A stretch of 13,425 bases of DNA from Actinomycetales bacterium (GCA_022838965.1 JALHDK010000028.1:1-13425); one strand, 5' to 3'. Shown: positions 6,065-13,425, counted from the first letter of the stretch. Notes: generated from the letters alone by a model not told the origin. Translations and numbers: made by a program.

Positions 6065-8392
6065 GCGCTCATCGTCCCCCTCGCGACGCGGCGGGGGCGC
6101 CTCGTGCCTGGTCATGCAATAGTGGGACAGCGCGTGTGAGGTGCGCCACACCGCCATCGCGGTGCAGGTGCCAGCCCTGCGCCACGGCCCTGACGGGCTC
6201 ATCCGCCGGGTCCCGGAAAGGACCACGGACACCCGCCACGCGCCGGCGTCGGGGATGGGCGTGCACGTGGCGCGGACGGACCGGGCGCCGTCGCCGGGCA
6301 GGTCGGCGAGTCCGGCCAGGACGGTGGCGAGGTGGCGCTGCGCGTTCGCCGGCGCACCCTCGGCGATCCGGACGGTCGCGGACACGCCGCGGCCGCGAAG
6401 CCGGCCGATCACCTCGTCGAGGGTGTCGGTGACCGTGGGGAACATGCGATCCCGGGTACGCTCCTCGAGCTCGTGCGCCTGGGCGCGAACCTCCGGCGCA
6501 GTGACATCGAGCTCACCCCTCGCCACGGCGCGGATGAACAGCGCCACCCCGTCATGGAGGCGGTCCAGCCTCCGCTCCAGTTCGGTGGCGAGACGCAGGC
6601 GGCCGGCCAGCAGTGCGCGGGATCGCACCACCTCCGCCTCCGCGAGGCGGATCTCCCGGATCATGCGGGTGAGCAGCAGCCCGACCACCAGGGTCGGCAG
6701 GACGCCGATCAGCGGGTAGAGCACGAGCGGCGGCTCGTGGCCCACGCTGGACGTCCCGAGCCGGGCAAGGTCAGCGATCCCGGCGATGATCACGAGGCCG
6801 GCACCCGCCACCACCAGTTCCCGCAGCGGGCGGGACACGGCGTGGACCAACAGGATCCCGCTGCCGCCGGCTGCGATCCAGTAGGGCACGGTCGACCCCG
6901 CGGGCAGCGCCCAGGCGACGAGCGCGGTGCCCGCCCAGAGGGCCAGCACGAGACCCAGCGAGCAGGTGAACGTGAGTCCCGTACGGAGGGAGCGGACCCC
7001 GCAGACCACCGTCGTCGTGCCCATGATCACGGCGGCCAGCCAGCCCGCCCACGGCTCGGCCAGGAACGGGGAGAGCCAGAATGCGTGCCACACGGTCATC
7101 GCCACGAACGGCATGACCGCCGCAAGGACCACCGGGCGGAACTCCCGCGTCGTGCCGTCCGCCGCGTCCGGCGGGTCGGCGGGCTCCCAGAACAACCGGA
7201 CCGTGGTGCCCTGCCCGGGACGGGAGGACACGGTGGCGCCACCTCCGGCGTCGAGCATGCGCTGGAGGATGGACGAGCGCCACCCGGCCCCGCGGGCGCT
7301 GTCGGCCGGGTCGAAGCCGACTCCCTCGTCCCGGATCTCGACCTCCACTCCCGCCCCGGCGCGCGAGAGGGTGATGGCCACCCTGTCCGTCCCGGCATGC
7401 CGCTCGACGTTGCGGAGGGCCTCCATCGCGGCCCGGAGGAAGGCGTCCGCGACGTCGGCAGGCAGGGCGACGTCCTCACGGATGTCCATGTCGGCATGCA
7501 GCCGGAAGCGTGCCGCCACCAGACGCAGCCTCCCGGCGAGATCACCCGGCATGTCAGGTGCGGGCACGGCGAGGGTCTCGAACGCCTCGTCGAGGCGTAC
7601 CGCGGCCGCCACCGCGTCCGCGGCGGGAACGGCTGCCCGGTCCATCGCGATCGTTCGCAGGGTGTGGACCACCTCGTCGTGGACGAACCGCTCCACCTCG
7701 CGGGCGGCACGTTCGTAGGCGTCCTGCCGCGAGGCCCGGTCCCGCTCCCGGAGGCGGGCAGTCCGCATCGCGGTCGCCGCCCGTGCGGCCCTGGTGAGGA
7801 CATCCTGGCCGATGATCATGTACGCGCCCGCGAGCACCAGCGCCCCCGACTCGGCGGCCAGGACGCGGACGTGGTCGAACCCCACCGGGGAGCCGCTCCA
7901 GCCGGCGGCGCGGGCGACGGCGTGGACGGTCACGACCGCCGCCACCGCGAGGACGGGCCGCCGGCCGCTGTCCCCGGCGACGGCGAACACCACCCCCGCC
8001 ATGAGGAACGCCATCGGCCACCACGTCGACACCGCCGGTGTGGCTGCGGCGGGAAGAACGAGCAGCAGCCCGAGTGACAGCTGCAGGAGCAGCAGGGTCC
8101 GCCGCCGCGGACTGGTGTCACGTCCCAGCAGCACCACGATCATGCCGGCTGGCGCAGTGACCAGGAGCGCCATCCCGAGAGCCTCGCGCGGGGCGAGTCC
8201 ACCACGGGCCGCCAGCGTCAGAGACAGGCCGTTGATCAGGGTCAGGGTGCAGAACACCACGGCGGCCGCCCGCACGAGGAGGTCGACGGCGTCCTCCCAC
8301 GGCCGCCCGCCGCCGGTGCTGCTGCGGCGTACCGATCGCATCCACCACTCGCGACTCCCTGCCCCCCAAGGGGTGCCCCGTCGTCCAGCCAT
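5336..8392 (-). CDS. Sensor histidine kinase 1 fused in frame to response regulator (probable frameshift fusion)
   Basis: A single open frame of 1018 codons. Approximate layout: six membrane helices (35-200), a HisKA_3-type box REVERFVHDEVVHTLRT with phosphoacceptor His238, and an HATPase domain with N box EALRNVERHA (Asn328), G box DEGVGF (355-360) and a C-terminal RPGQGTT. A second set of about six helices (417-577) follows, then a degenerate kinase-like stretch with LHDGVALF (His613) but no N or G boxes, then a receiver-HTH regulator from 777. The ATG at 8392 is chosen because kinase 2 ends TGAcATG across it; the frame is open to 8446. Compared with kinase 2, the protein diverges after WRVSVVLS. 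The next frame restores a similar ending (GW..D..R..P) and stops at 6071-6069, four bases before the regulator ATG. So the ancestral gene probably spanned 8392-6069. No extended RBS precedes 8392, so expression probably relies on coupling. Confidence 0.75.
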   Translation of the reverse strand: MAGRRGTPWGAGSREWWMRSVRRSSTGGGRPWEDAVDLLVRAAAVVFCTLTLINGLSLTLAARGGLAPREALGMALLVTAPAGMIVVLLGRDTSPRRRTLLLLQLSLGLLLVLPAAATPAVSTWWPMAFLMAGVVFAVAGDSGRRPVLAVAAVVTVHAVARAAGWSGSPVGFDHVRVLAAESGALVLAGAYMIIGQDVLTRAARAATAMRTARLRERDRASRQDAYERAAREVERFVHDEVVHTLRTIAMDRAAVPAADAVAAAVRLDEAFETLAVPAPDMPGDLAGRLRLVAARFRLHADMDIREDVALPADVADAFLRAAMEALRNVERHAGTDRVAITLSRAGAGVEVEIRDEGVGFDPADSARGAGWRSSILQRMLDAGGGATVSSRPGQGTTVRLFWEPADPPDAADGTTREFRPVVLAAVMPFVAMTVWHAFWLSPFLAEPWAGWLAAVIMGTTTVVCGVRSLRTGLTFTCSLGLVLALWAGTALVAWALPAGSTVPYWIAAGGSGILLVHAVSRPLRELVVAGAGLVIIAGIADLARLGTSSVGHEPPLVLYPLIGVLPTLVVGLLLTRMIREIRLAEAEVVRSRALLAGRLRLATELERRLDRLHDGVALFIRAVARGELDVTAPEVRAQAHELEERTRDRMFPTVTDTLDEVIGRLRGRGVSATVRIAEGAPANAQRHLATVLAGLADLPGDGARSVRATCTPIPDAGAWRVSVVLSGTRRMSPSGPWRRAGTCTAMAVWRTSHALSHYCMTRHEAPPPRREGDDERMTARARHTVRVTAVDDHPIVVEGLAALMTRRQVPDWLDELPAAHSVPELTWLGQSRTWAELLAKIEAWDTPPDVVLYDLYLNDGSVPEEGIAELVRRGIKVVVLTSELRPVPIRRAIQAGATGLVLKSDEVEKIVEVVRAAALGHFAVSSDLAFVLATDENLIPHLAPRELEVLRLLAEGVPRKSVGGRLDPPVKLATVVTYLNRVASRYQELGREVKTSLDVLRAAVEDGYIDPPGHSGPH

Positions 8393-8393
8393 G

Positions 8394-10667
8394 TCACGCG
8401 GGGAGGGTCCGTGCGAACTGGAGGAACTCCTCGTCGCTGCTGACAACCCAGGAGCCGTCGACGTACCGGGACAGCCGGCCCGCGAGCGCGCGATCCGGCC
8501 TGACGAGGGTCAGCGCGACCCTCCACGAGCCGTTGATCGGCAGGACCGTGACGGTCGCGTCCGCGCTGCTGCCGCGTCTGGCCGCGGCGGGCACCATCTC
8601 GAGGACGCGGGCACCCAGCCGCTGCGGTTCCTCCGGTGCGCCGTCCGCGACGCGCACGGTCACGGAGTGGCCGCGTTCGCGCACCGTCGCCGCCACCTGC
8701 AGAAGGTCCTGGGACAGGTCGGCGAGCATCTGGTCCCGCAGGGTCCGCTCAACAGCGTCCGCCCGTGCGCGGACCGCGGGATCGCCGGCATCCAGCTCGC
8801 CGCTGGCCACGCCGTGGACGAGGTCCGCGACCGCCGCCATGCGGGCGGTGAGCGCGAGAACGAACTCGGCCCGGGCGAGCGCGTCGGCGCGGGCCCGGGC
8901 GAACTCCTCTCCGGTGCGGTAGGACTCCCACGCCAGTGCGTCGAGGACGAGTCGCACGGCGAAGTAGCTCGCCATCCCGACGGCGGGGTGCGCGATCGTC
9001 CACAGGAACGTCGAGGCGGCGGCCTCCCATCCCGCGCGGGCCACCGTGAAGCCGAGGACCAGCGCGGATGATCCGAGCCCGGTGACGACCATGACCGCGG
9101 GATGGTGGAAGAGGGTCAGGGGGACCATCACCGCCAGAGCCGCGGTGCCGGCCCAGAACAGGGCGGGGTTGGCCACCCCGTCCGGCAGGGCCCATCCGTT
9201 GAGGCCGGTGGCGGCCCAGGACGTCGCGAGGAGGAGGAGCCCCATCCAGCGGCTCGGCCCCCGGCGGAGTGAGACCAGCACGAGAGTGCCGGTCACGAGG
9301 GTGATGAGCAGGGCGGACAGCCAGGCGGCGCCGGGCCGGGCGAGCGCCGGGGCGAGCCACGCCGCGTTCCAGAGCGCATAGGCGAAGTAGGGGAGGATGA
9401 TGAGGGAGGTGCGGGGGTAGAGGCCGGCGAGTGCGCCGTACCCGGCGCTCCTGGCGAACCGGGGGGACGCCGCCTCCTCGCCCGCCCGCCAGCTGAGGAG
9501 CACGGTCGTGCCCTGACCCGGCCGCGAGCGCACCTCGGCCTCGCCGCCGACGTCGAGCATGCGCTGGAGGATGGACGACCGCATGCCCGTGCGGGGATGC
9601 GACGCGGTGGGGTCGAAGCCGACACCCTCGTCCGCCACCTCCACGATCACCGTGAGCCCGGCCCGTCGCAGGGTCACGCGCGCCTCGCTCGTATGCGCGT
9701 GGCGCTTCACGTTGCGCAGGGCCTCGAGCGTGGCGAGAACGAGCGCGTCGTTGACGTCCGGCGGTACGGACACGGACTCGTCCGCCGTCACCTGCACGTG
9801 GAGGTCCACGGCCCGGGCGGCGTCGGTGAGGCGCTCGGCCAGGGTCGCGCCCTCGGCCACCTGATCGGGCACCTCCTGCAGGAACCCCTCCAGTCGCGCT
9901 GCCGCGTTCACCGCCGCCGCGGCGGACACCTGGCGGCGGTCCATCGCGATGGTCCGCAGGGTGTGCAGCACCTCGTCGTGCACGAACCGCTCCACCTCGC
10001 GCGCCGACCGTTCCCGGGCCTGCGCGATTGCCGCGCGCTGCCCCTCGCGGACCGCTGCCGCCTGTGACTCGTCCGTGAAGCGCGCGGCCCGCAGCAGGGT
10101 TTCCATGATCACGTACATCACCGTGGCGCTGAACACGCCGAGGCCGGCCTCTGCGGCGAGCTGCCGGGCGAGGGTCTCGCCCCAGGGGATCCCCGCCGCG
10201 GCCCAGGTGAGGGGACGCAGCACCAGGTGGAAGGCGAGCAGGAGGCCCACCAGGACGGCGCGGTGCCACGACCGTCCCGCCACCACCACGAACATCGCGG
10301 TTGCGAGCAGGTAGCGCATCGGCCACCAGACGGGTGCCACCGCGGCCGCCTGCCACGTCCCCGCGAGGCCGAGGCCGAGCCCCGCGAGCAGCGCCAGCAC
10401 GGCGGCGGCATGCCACCCCACCCGCTCGACGCCCTTTGCCAGCATCACCACCTGGGCGGCCAGGGAGGCCAGGATGACGGCGAGCCCGATCCACCCGGGC
10501 GTGGGACCGAGGATTCCGAAGGCGGCCACGGTGCCGGCCAGACCGTCGACCGCCACCAGGCCCGCGGTGACCAGCCGCATGGCGGTGAGGATCGTGGTGT
10601 GCCACGGGCGCTCTCCGCGGGCAGCGGCGAGCAATCGCATGCGCGAAAGGATCCCGCCGCCCTTCAT
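8394..10667 (-). CDS. Sensor histidine kinase 2 (double-module paralogue)
   Basis: A 757-residue membrane kinase with the same plan as its neighbour. Roughly six N-terminal helices (24-192) precede a charged coiled region, then REVERFVHDEVLHTLRTIAM with phosphoacceptor His230, the N box EALRNVKRHAH (Asn319), G box DEGVGF (346-351) and RPGQGTTVLLSW. A second block of about six helices (420-575) leads into a degenerate cytoplasmic part. There, the position matching His613 of kinase 1 is methionine (ARMAAVADLVHGVASGEL) and no ATP-binding boxes are seen. The membrane domains have no recognised ligand motif, so the stimulus is unknown. The start at 10667 fits a leaderless mRNA, with TATCCT six bases before the ATG; the frame extends to GTG 10700. 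It is first in an operon and overlaps the next start by TGAcATG. It diverges from the Mur ligase with a 79-base gap. Confidence 0.82.
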   Translation of the reverse strand: MKGGGILSRMRLLAAARGERPWHTTILTAMRLVTAGLVAVDGLAGTVAAFGILGPTPGWIGLAVILASLAAQVVMLAKGVERVGWHAAAVLALLAGLGLGLAGTWQAAAVAPVWWPMRYLLATAMFVVVAGRSWHRAVLVGLLLAFHLVLRPLTWAAAGIPWGETLARQLAAEAGLGVFSATVMYVIMETLLRAARFTDESQAAAVREGQRAAIAQARERSAREVERFVHDEVLHTLRTIAMDRRQVSAAAAVNAAARLEGFLQEVPDQVAEGATLAERLTDAARAVDLHVQVTADESVSVPPDVNDALVLATLEALRNVKRHAHTSEARVTLRRAGLTVIVEVADEGVGFDPTASHPRTGMRSSILQRMLDVGGEAEVRSRPGQGTTVLLSWRAGEEAASPRFARSAGYGALAGLYPRTSLIILPYFAYALWNAAWLAPALARPGAAWLSALLITLVTGTLVLVSLRRGPSRWMGLLLLATSWAATGLNGWALPDGVANPALFWAGTAALAVMVPLTLFHHPAVMVVTGLGSSALVLGFTVARAGWEAAASTFLWTIAHPAVGMASYFAVRLVLDALAWESYRTGEEFARARADALARAEFVLALTARMAAVADLVHGVASGELDAGDPAVRARADAVERTLRDQMLADLSQDLLQVAATVRERGHSVTVRVADGAPEEPQRLGARVLEMVPAAARRGSSADATVTVLPINGSWRVALTLVRPDRALAGRLSRYVDGSWVVSSDEEFLQFARTLPA

Positions 10668-10673
10668 GCGCTC

Positions 10674-10679
10674 AGGATA
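10674..10679 (-). promoter_or_regulatory. -10 element for leaderless transcription of the kinase operon
   Basis: The minus strand reads TATCCT, six bases, then ATG at 10667. In actinobacteria TANNNT six to seven bases before a start codon marks leaderless mRNAs whose first base is that of the ATG. No ribosome-binding site precedes this ATG, in agreement. No clear -35 was found. Confidence 0.5.
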
Positions 10680-10734
10680 GGCCGTCCCTCCGACGCTCAC
10701 GGCTGTTGCCCGCCCCCTCCCCCGAACTCGGCGC

Positions 10735-10740
10735 TACCCT
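10735..10740 (+). promoter_or_regulatory. -10 element for leaderless transcription of the Mur ligase
   Basis: The plus strand reads TACCCT, six bases, then ATG at 10747, the same arrangement as on the other strand. The upstream sequence is C-rich and offers no ribosome-binding site. TTGCCC at 10706-10711 is too distant (23-base spacer) to be a normal -35. Confidence 0.5.
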
Positions 10741-10746
10741 CGCCCT

Positions 10747-12204
10747 ATGCGCGTCGCCGACCTCCTCGCCGCTCTCGATCTCCCGGCCACCGGACTGCCC
10801 GACGTCGACGTCACCGGCGTGACGCACAACGCTGACTGGGTGCAGCCCGGGTACGCCTTCGTCGCCATCCGGGGTGCCCGGGTGGACGGTCACCGCTTCC
10901 TCCCCGTGGCGGCCGCGCGTGGCGCGGTCCTCGCCCTGGGGGAGGGCCTGCCCGACGGCGCCGCTCCCGCCCTCCCGTACGTCGTCGTCCGCAGCGCCCG
11001 GGAGGTGCTCGCCGACGCCGCGGCGATCCTCGCGGGGAACCCCTCGCGGGAGCTGCGCGTGGTCGGGGTGACGGGCACGGACGGCAAGACGACGACGAGC
11101 TGGCTCACGCGACACCTGCTGCGTGCGGCGGGCCTCCGGACCGGACTCCTCTCCACGGTGGGGTACGAGCTGCCCGACGGCGTGCTGCGCCACTTCCCGG
11201 CGCACTTCACCACCCCGGAGGCCCCGCAGGTGCAGGCGGTGTTGCGGGAGATGGTGGACGCCGGTGCTGACGCCGCGGTGCTGGAGGCCTCCAGCCACGC
11301 CCTCGCGCTCGACCGGGTGCGGGCGGTCGACTGGGAGGTGGCGGTGTGGACGCACCTCACCCGCGAACATCTCGACTTCCACGGCACCGTGGAGAACTAC
11401 TTCGCGGACAAGCGGAAACTGGTGGAACGGGCCCGGTTCGCGGTGCTGAACGCCGACGACGCGTGGTTCAGCCGCCTGCGGCGGATCGCCCCCGCCGAGA
11501 CGAGCTACAGCGCGGACGGCGCGGATGCGGACTGGCGTGCCGACGGCATCGCCGAGAGCGGACGTGGACTGGCCTTCGCGGTGGACTCCCCCCTGGGCGA
11601 GTTCGCGGTGAACCTGCCGATGATCGGCCGGTTCAACGTGGCGAACGCCCTCGCCGCGATGGCCGCGGCAGCACATCTCGGGGCGACGGCGGAGCAGCTC
11701 GTTACGGGAATGGCGGGTTTCCGGGGCGTGCCCGGGCGCATGGAACTCGTCCCCGCGGACGACGTGCGGGTGATCGTGGACTTCGCCCACACCCCGCCGT
11801 CGCTGGAGAAGGCGCTCGCCACGCTGCGGGCGACGACGGAGGGCCGGTTGTGGGTCGTGCTCGGCGCCGCGGGGGGGCAGCGGGACCCGTCGAAGCGGGC
11901 GCCGCTCGGGGAGGTGGCGACGCGGCTGGCGGATCGGGTGGTGTTCACGGAGGAGGACTACCGGGACACCCCGCTCGAGGACATCCTCCGCGAGATGGAG
12001 CGCGGGGCACGCGAGGCCGGGCGGTCCAACTTCGTGAGCATCCCGGACCGCACCGACGCGATCCGGCACGCCGTGGTGTCGGCGGCGCCGGGCGACACGG
12101 TGCTGCTGGCCGGCAAGGGCCCGGAGGACACCATCGAGCGCGGGTCCGAGGCCGTGCCGTGGAACGAGGTCGAGGAGGCCCGGGCGGCGATCGCGCTGCG
12201 GTGA
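10747..12204 (+). CDS. MurE-type Mur ligase (UDP-MurNAc-peptide synthetase-like), non-canonical
   Basis: A 485-residue ATP-dependent amide ligase with all three Mur domains. The N-terminal domain holds GVTHNADWVQPGYAFVAIRG (24-43). The central domain has the P-loop GVTGTDGKTTT (107-117), TTPEAPQ (155-161), LTREHLDFHGT with the metal-binding histidine, and the lysine of ADKRKL (220-225) that is carbamylated in the family. The C-terminal domain has FRGVPGRMELV, VDFAHTPPSLEKAL and GAAGGQRDPSKR. MurE adds the third amino acid to UDP-MurNAc-L-Ala-D-Glu in the cytoplasm. Two diagnostic motifs differ: DSR for UDP binding is NAD (28-30), and the selector DNPR of DAP enzymes is EDYR (403-406). No mur/fts cell-wall cluster surrounds it. 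It may therefore be a paralogue acting on another muropeptide or a different substrate. ATG 10747 follows a leaderless-type -10. Confidence 0.82.
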   Translation: MRVADLLAALDLPATGLPDVDVTGVTHNADWVQPGYAFVAIRGARVDGHRFLPVAAARGAVLALGEGLPDGAAPALPYVVVRSAREVLADAAAILAGNPSRELRVVGVTGTDGKTTTSWLTRHLLRAAGLRTGLLSTVGYELPDGVLRHFPAHFTTPEAPQVQAVLREMVDAGADAAVLEASSHALALDRVRAVDWEVAVWTHLTREHLDFHGTVENYFADKRKLVERARFAVLNADDAWFSRLRRIAPAETSYSADGADADWRADGIAESGRGLAFAVDSPLGEFAVNLPMIGRFNVANALAAMAAAAHLGATAEQLVTGMAGFRGVPGRMELVPADDVRVIVDFAHTPPSLEKALATLRATTEGRLWVVLGAAGGQRDPSKRAPLGEVATRLADRVVFTEEDYRDTPLEDILREMERGAREAGRSNFVSIPDRTDAIRHAVVSAAPGDTVLLAGKGPEDTIERGSEAVPWNEVEEARAAIALR

Positions 12205-12264
12205 CGCCGGGGTCCGTTATCCGATCGTGTCCCCCGTTCCCCGCCACCCGGGCCGGGGGGCGAG

Positions 12265-12540
12265 GTGGCTGCCGGCTCGGGCCTCTCTGACATCGAGGGC
12301 ATCGAGGTCGACTGGGTTCCCGAGATGATGCAGTACGCCGACAAGTTCGTGGACCTCTCCGACCCGGCGCTCGAGGGGCGCTGGCTGGACTGGAAGACCG
12401 CAGCGGTCACCACCACGGACGGCCGGCTCATCGGCTACGGCTCGGACATCGGCCCCGAGGGCGTCTGCTACCGCGGTGACCTGTTCGCGCAGGCCGGCCT
12501 CCCCACGGACCGTGAGGAGGTGGCCGCACTCCTCGAGGGT
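12265..12540 (+). pseudogene. Fragment of an ABC sugar-transporter solute-binding protein
   Basis: About 92 codons encode an internal piece of an extracellular solute-binding protein (SBP_bac_1 type). It has AAGSGLSDIEGIEVDW, EMMQYADKFVDL, LEGRWLDWKTAAVTTTDG, LIGYGSDIGPEGVCYRGDLF and AGLPTDREEVAALLEG, all from the N-terminal third of such lipoproteins. The signal peptide and first strands are missing on the left, and two thirds of the protein on the right, where the reading changes abruptly near 12540. No ABC permease is present. The frame is open upstream to about 12217, but that part does not resemble the family. High GC agrees with an actinobacterial source. It cannot give a working protein as it stands. 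Confidence 0.7.
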
Positions 12541-13263
12541 GTACTGCCGACGATCGTTGAACCCGATGCCCCAGACGGCCACAACAGGCTTCCCTCCGTG
12601 GTGGAGGTAGGCCTTATCGCCCGTATCCCTTGTCAGGCCCATGCGGTCCACAAGTGTCTTGAAGTCCTCGATGACCCGCTCGGTGCCCCCTCTGGGGAGC
12701 CCGGAGAGGTCGTACATGAGGGCATACGCGCGCCCATGGTTGTTGGCGGCGGCGCGGCAGTTGGCGAGGACCTTGGTGAACTGCTCGAAGCCCTTCGAGT
12801 GGGCCACCTCTCCGGCGAAGCGCTGGACGAAGGCGCCGTCGATGCCGTACTCCGCCATCCACTCGAAGTGCCGGTCCACAGACCGGGGGATCTGGGCGCT
12901 GTAGACTTGGGCCACGCTGCCATCGGCGTGGCGGAACTCGGTGTCGAAGCGCTCATCCTCGCCCAGCTCCGACATGTCCGGCCACAGGTCGATGGAGCAC
13001 GAACCCGGCCTGAAGCCGTTTCTGCCATTGTAGTGGTACCAACCTCGGTCTAGGCTGTCCCCCTCGCACGCGAACCACCCTTGATAGCCGCACATGATCT
13101 TGCCCTCGAGAGTGCTCACGTCGACCCCCTGACTCGTGGGGCCGGTGTACGGCTGCAACACGTCATCCATCCCCTCAGCTATCTCGGGTTGGGACTGAGC
13201 GCGATGGCAGCCCAGACAGAGCACGGCGACGACGAGCACAACCTGCAGGCGAGTGGTGAGCAT
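12541..13263 (-). pseudogene. Truncated secreted GH71/99-like glycoside hydrolase (N-terminal ~240 codons)
   Basis: From the ATG at 13263, preceded by GAGGAGGT (13272-13279), the protein begins with a hydrophobic signal sequence ending near Cys19, like a lipoprotein but with an imperfect lipobox (CLGC). Then follow KIMCGYQGWF, GWYHYN, SIDLWPDMSELGEDERF, SVDRHFEWMAEYGIDGAFVQRF, ALMYDLSGLP and KPVVAVWGIGFNDRRQYTLEEC, the N-terminal half of GH71/99-like proteins. Those are normally about 350-430 residues. The frame stays open to 12217, but beyond ~12540 it is only the antisense of the binding-protein fragment, so the true C-terminus is lost. GC content is visibly lower and AT-ending codons (GAT, GGA, CCT, GTT) and AGG are commoner than in the other genes. 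Origin from a different, possibly planctomycete-like, genome is inferred. Confidence 0.7.
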
Positions 13264-13425
13264 CTCTGTTGACCTCCTCGGCGCGCCAGGGCCGTCGGCC
13301 CGAGGCGACCATACACTACAGGTTGCCGCAGTGGGCAGGAGGGGACAAGGGGAGCGCGGTACTGCTGCCGCTAGACCTGCTCTGGCGGAGGTGCTAAGCA
13401 CCCCGTGCCGAACCAGCCAGAGACG

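Noticed and set aside
6332..8077. Long plus-strand open frame of 581 codons opposite kinase 1
   Set aside because: It is a mirror frame caused by GC-rich third positions; composition is His/Arg/Gly-rich with no motifs, while the minus strand has clear kinase boxes.
12217..12540. C-terminal part of the long minus-strand frame as real GH71/99-like sequence
   Set aside because: After YTLEEC the residues are the antisense of the binding-protein fragment and match nothing expected in the family.
12265..13053. Reading the 262-codon plus-strand frame as one protein
   Set aside because: Only the first ~92 residues match a solute-binding protein; the rest is the antisense of the GH71/99-like gene.
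1..13425. CRISPR array, tRNA, rRNA or complete insertion sequence
   Set aside because: No spaced identical repeats of CRISPR type, no tRNA or rRNA signatures and no transposase with terminal inverted repeats were seen on reading both strands.

Overview
The window looks like chromosomal DNA of a high-GC actinomycete (Actinomycetota). Most genes are very G/C-rich at third codon positions, GTG starts are used, and two divergent genes carry TANNNT hexamers exactly six bases before ATG, the actinobacterial leaderless pattern. Genus cannot be told from the sequence alone.

The left edge (1-1225) is accessory and decayed. A truncated P-loop NTPase-like gene runs off the edge on the minus strand, and its Walker A lysine reads as histidine. 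A non-coding stretch follows, holding a tandem array with an exact 10-base period and DnaA-box-like words. Then comes a serine recombinase that lacks an internal block between catalytic and DNA-binding domains.

The middle (1273-5329) holds metabolic genes: two alpha/beta hydrolases transcribed divergently (1273-2130 minus, 2418-3272 plus, the latter with a good promoter), a PLP-dependent beta-eliminating lyase of the tryptophanase/tyrosine phenol-lyase family with tyrosine-lyase-like specificity residues (3288-4736 minus), and a dCMP/cytidine deaminase (4898-5329 plus).

The most unusual block is a minus-strand signalling operon (10667 down to 5336). Two paralogous sensor histidine kinases lie in tandem, each with two membrane-plus-cytoplasmic modules, the second module degenerate. 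They are followed by one LuxR/NarL-type response regulator. Kinase 2 and kinase 1 are coupled by TGAcATG. Kinase 1 and the regulator form one open frame, probably because one base was lost near 6215. A restored frame would end four bases before the regulator ATG. The operon diverges from a MurE-type Mur ligase (10747-12204) that lacks the usual UDP-binding and amino-acid-selecting motifs.

The right end (12205-13425) is a mosaic: an internal fragment of an ABC sugar-binding protein joined tail to tail with the first ~240 codons of a secreted GH71/99-like protein. The GH part has a lower GC content and different codon usage. This could be a real rearrangement or an assembly chimera, so the last kilobase should be treated with caution.
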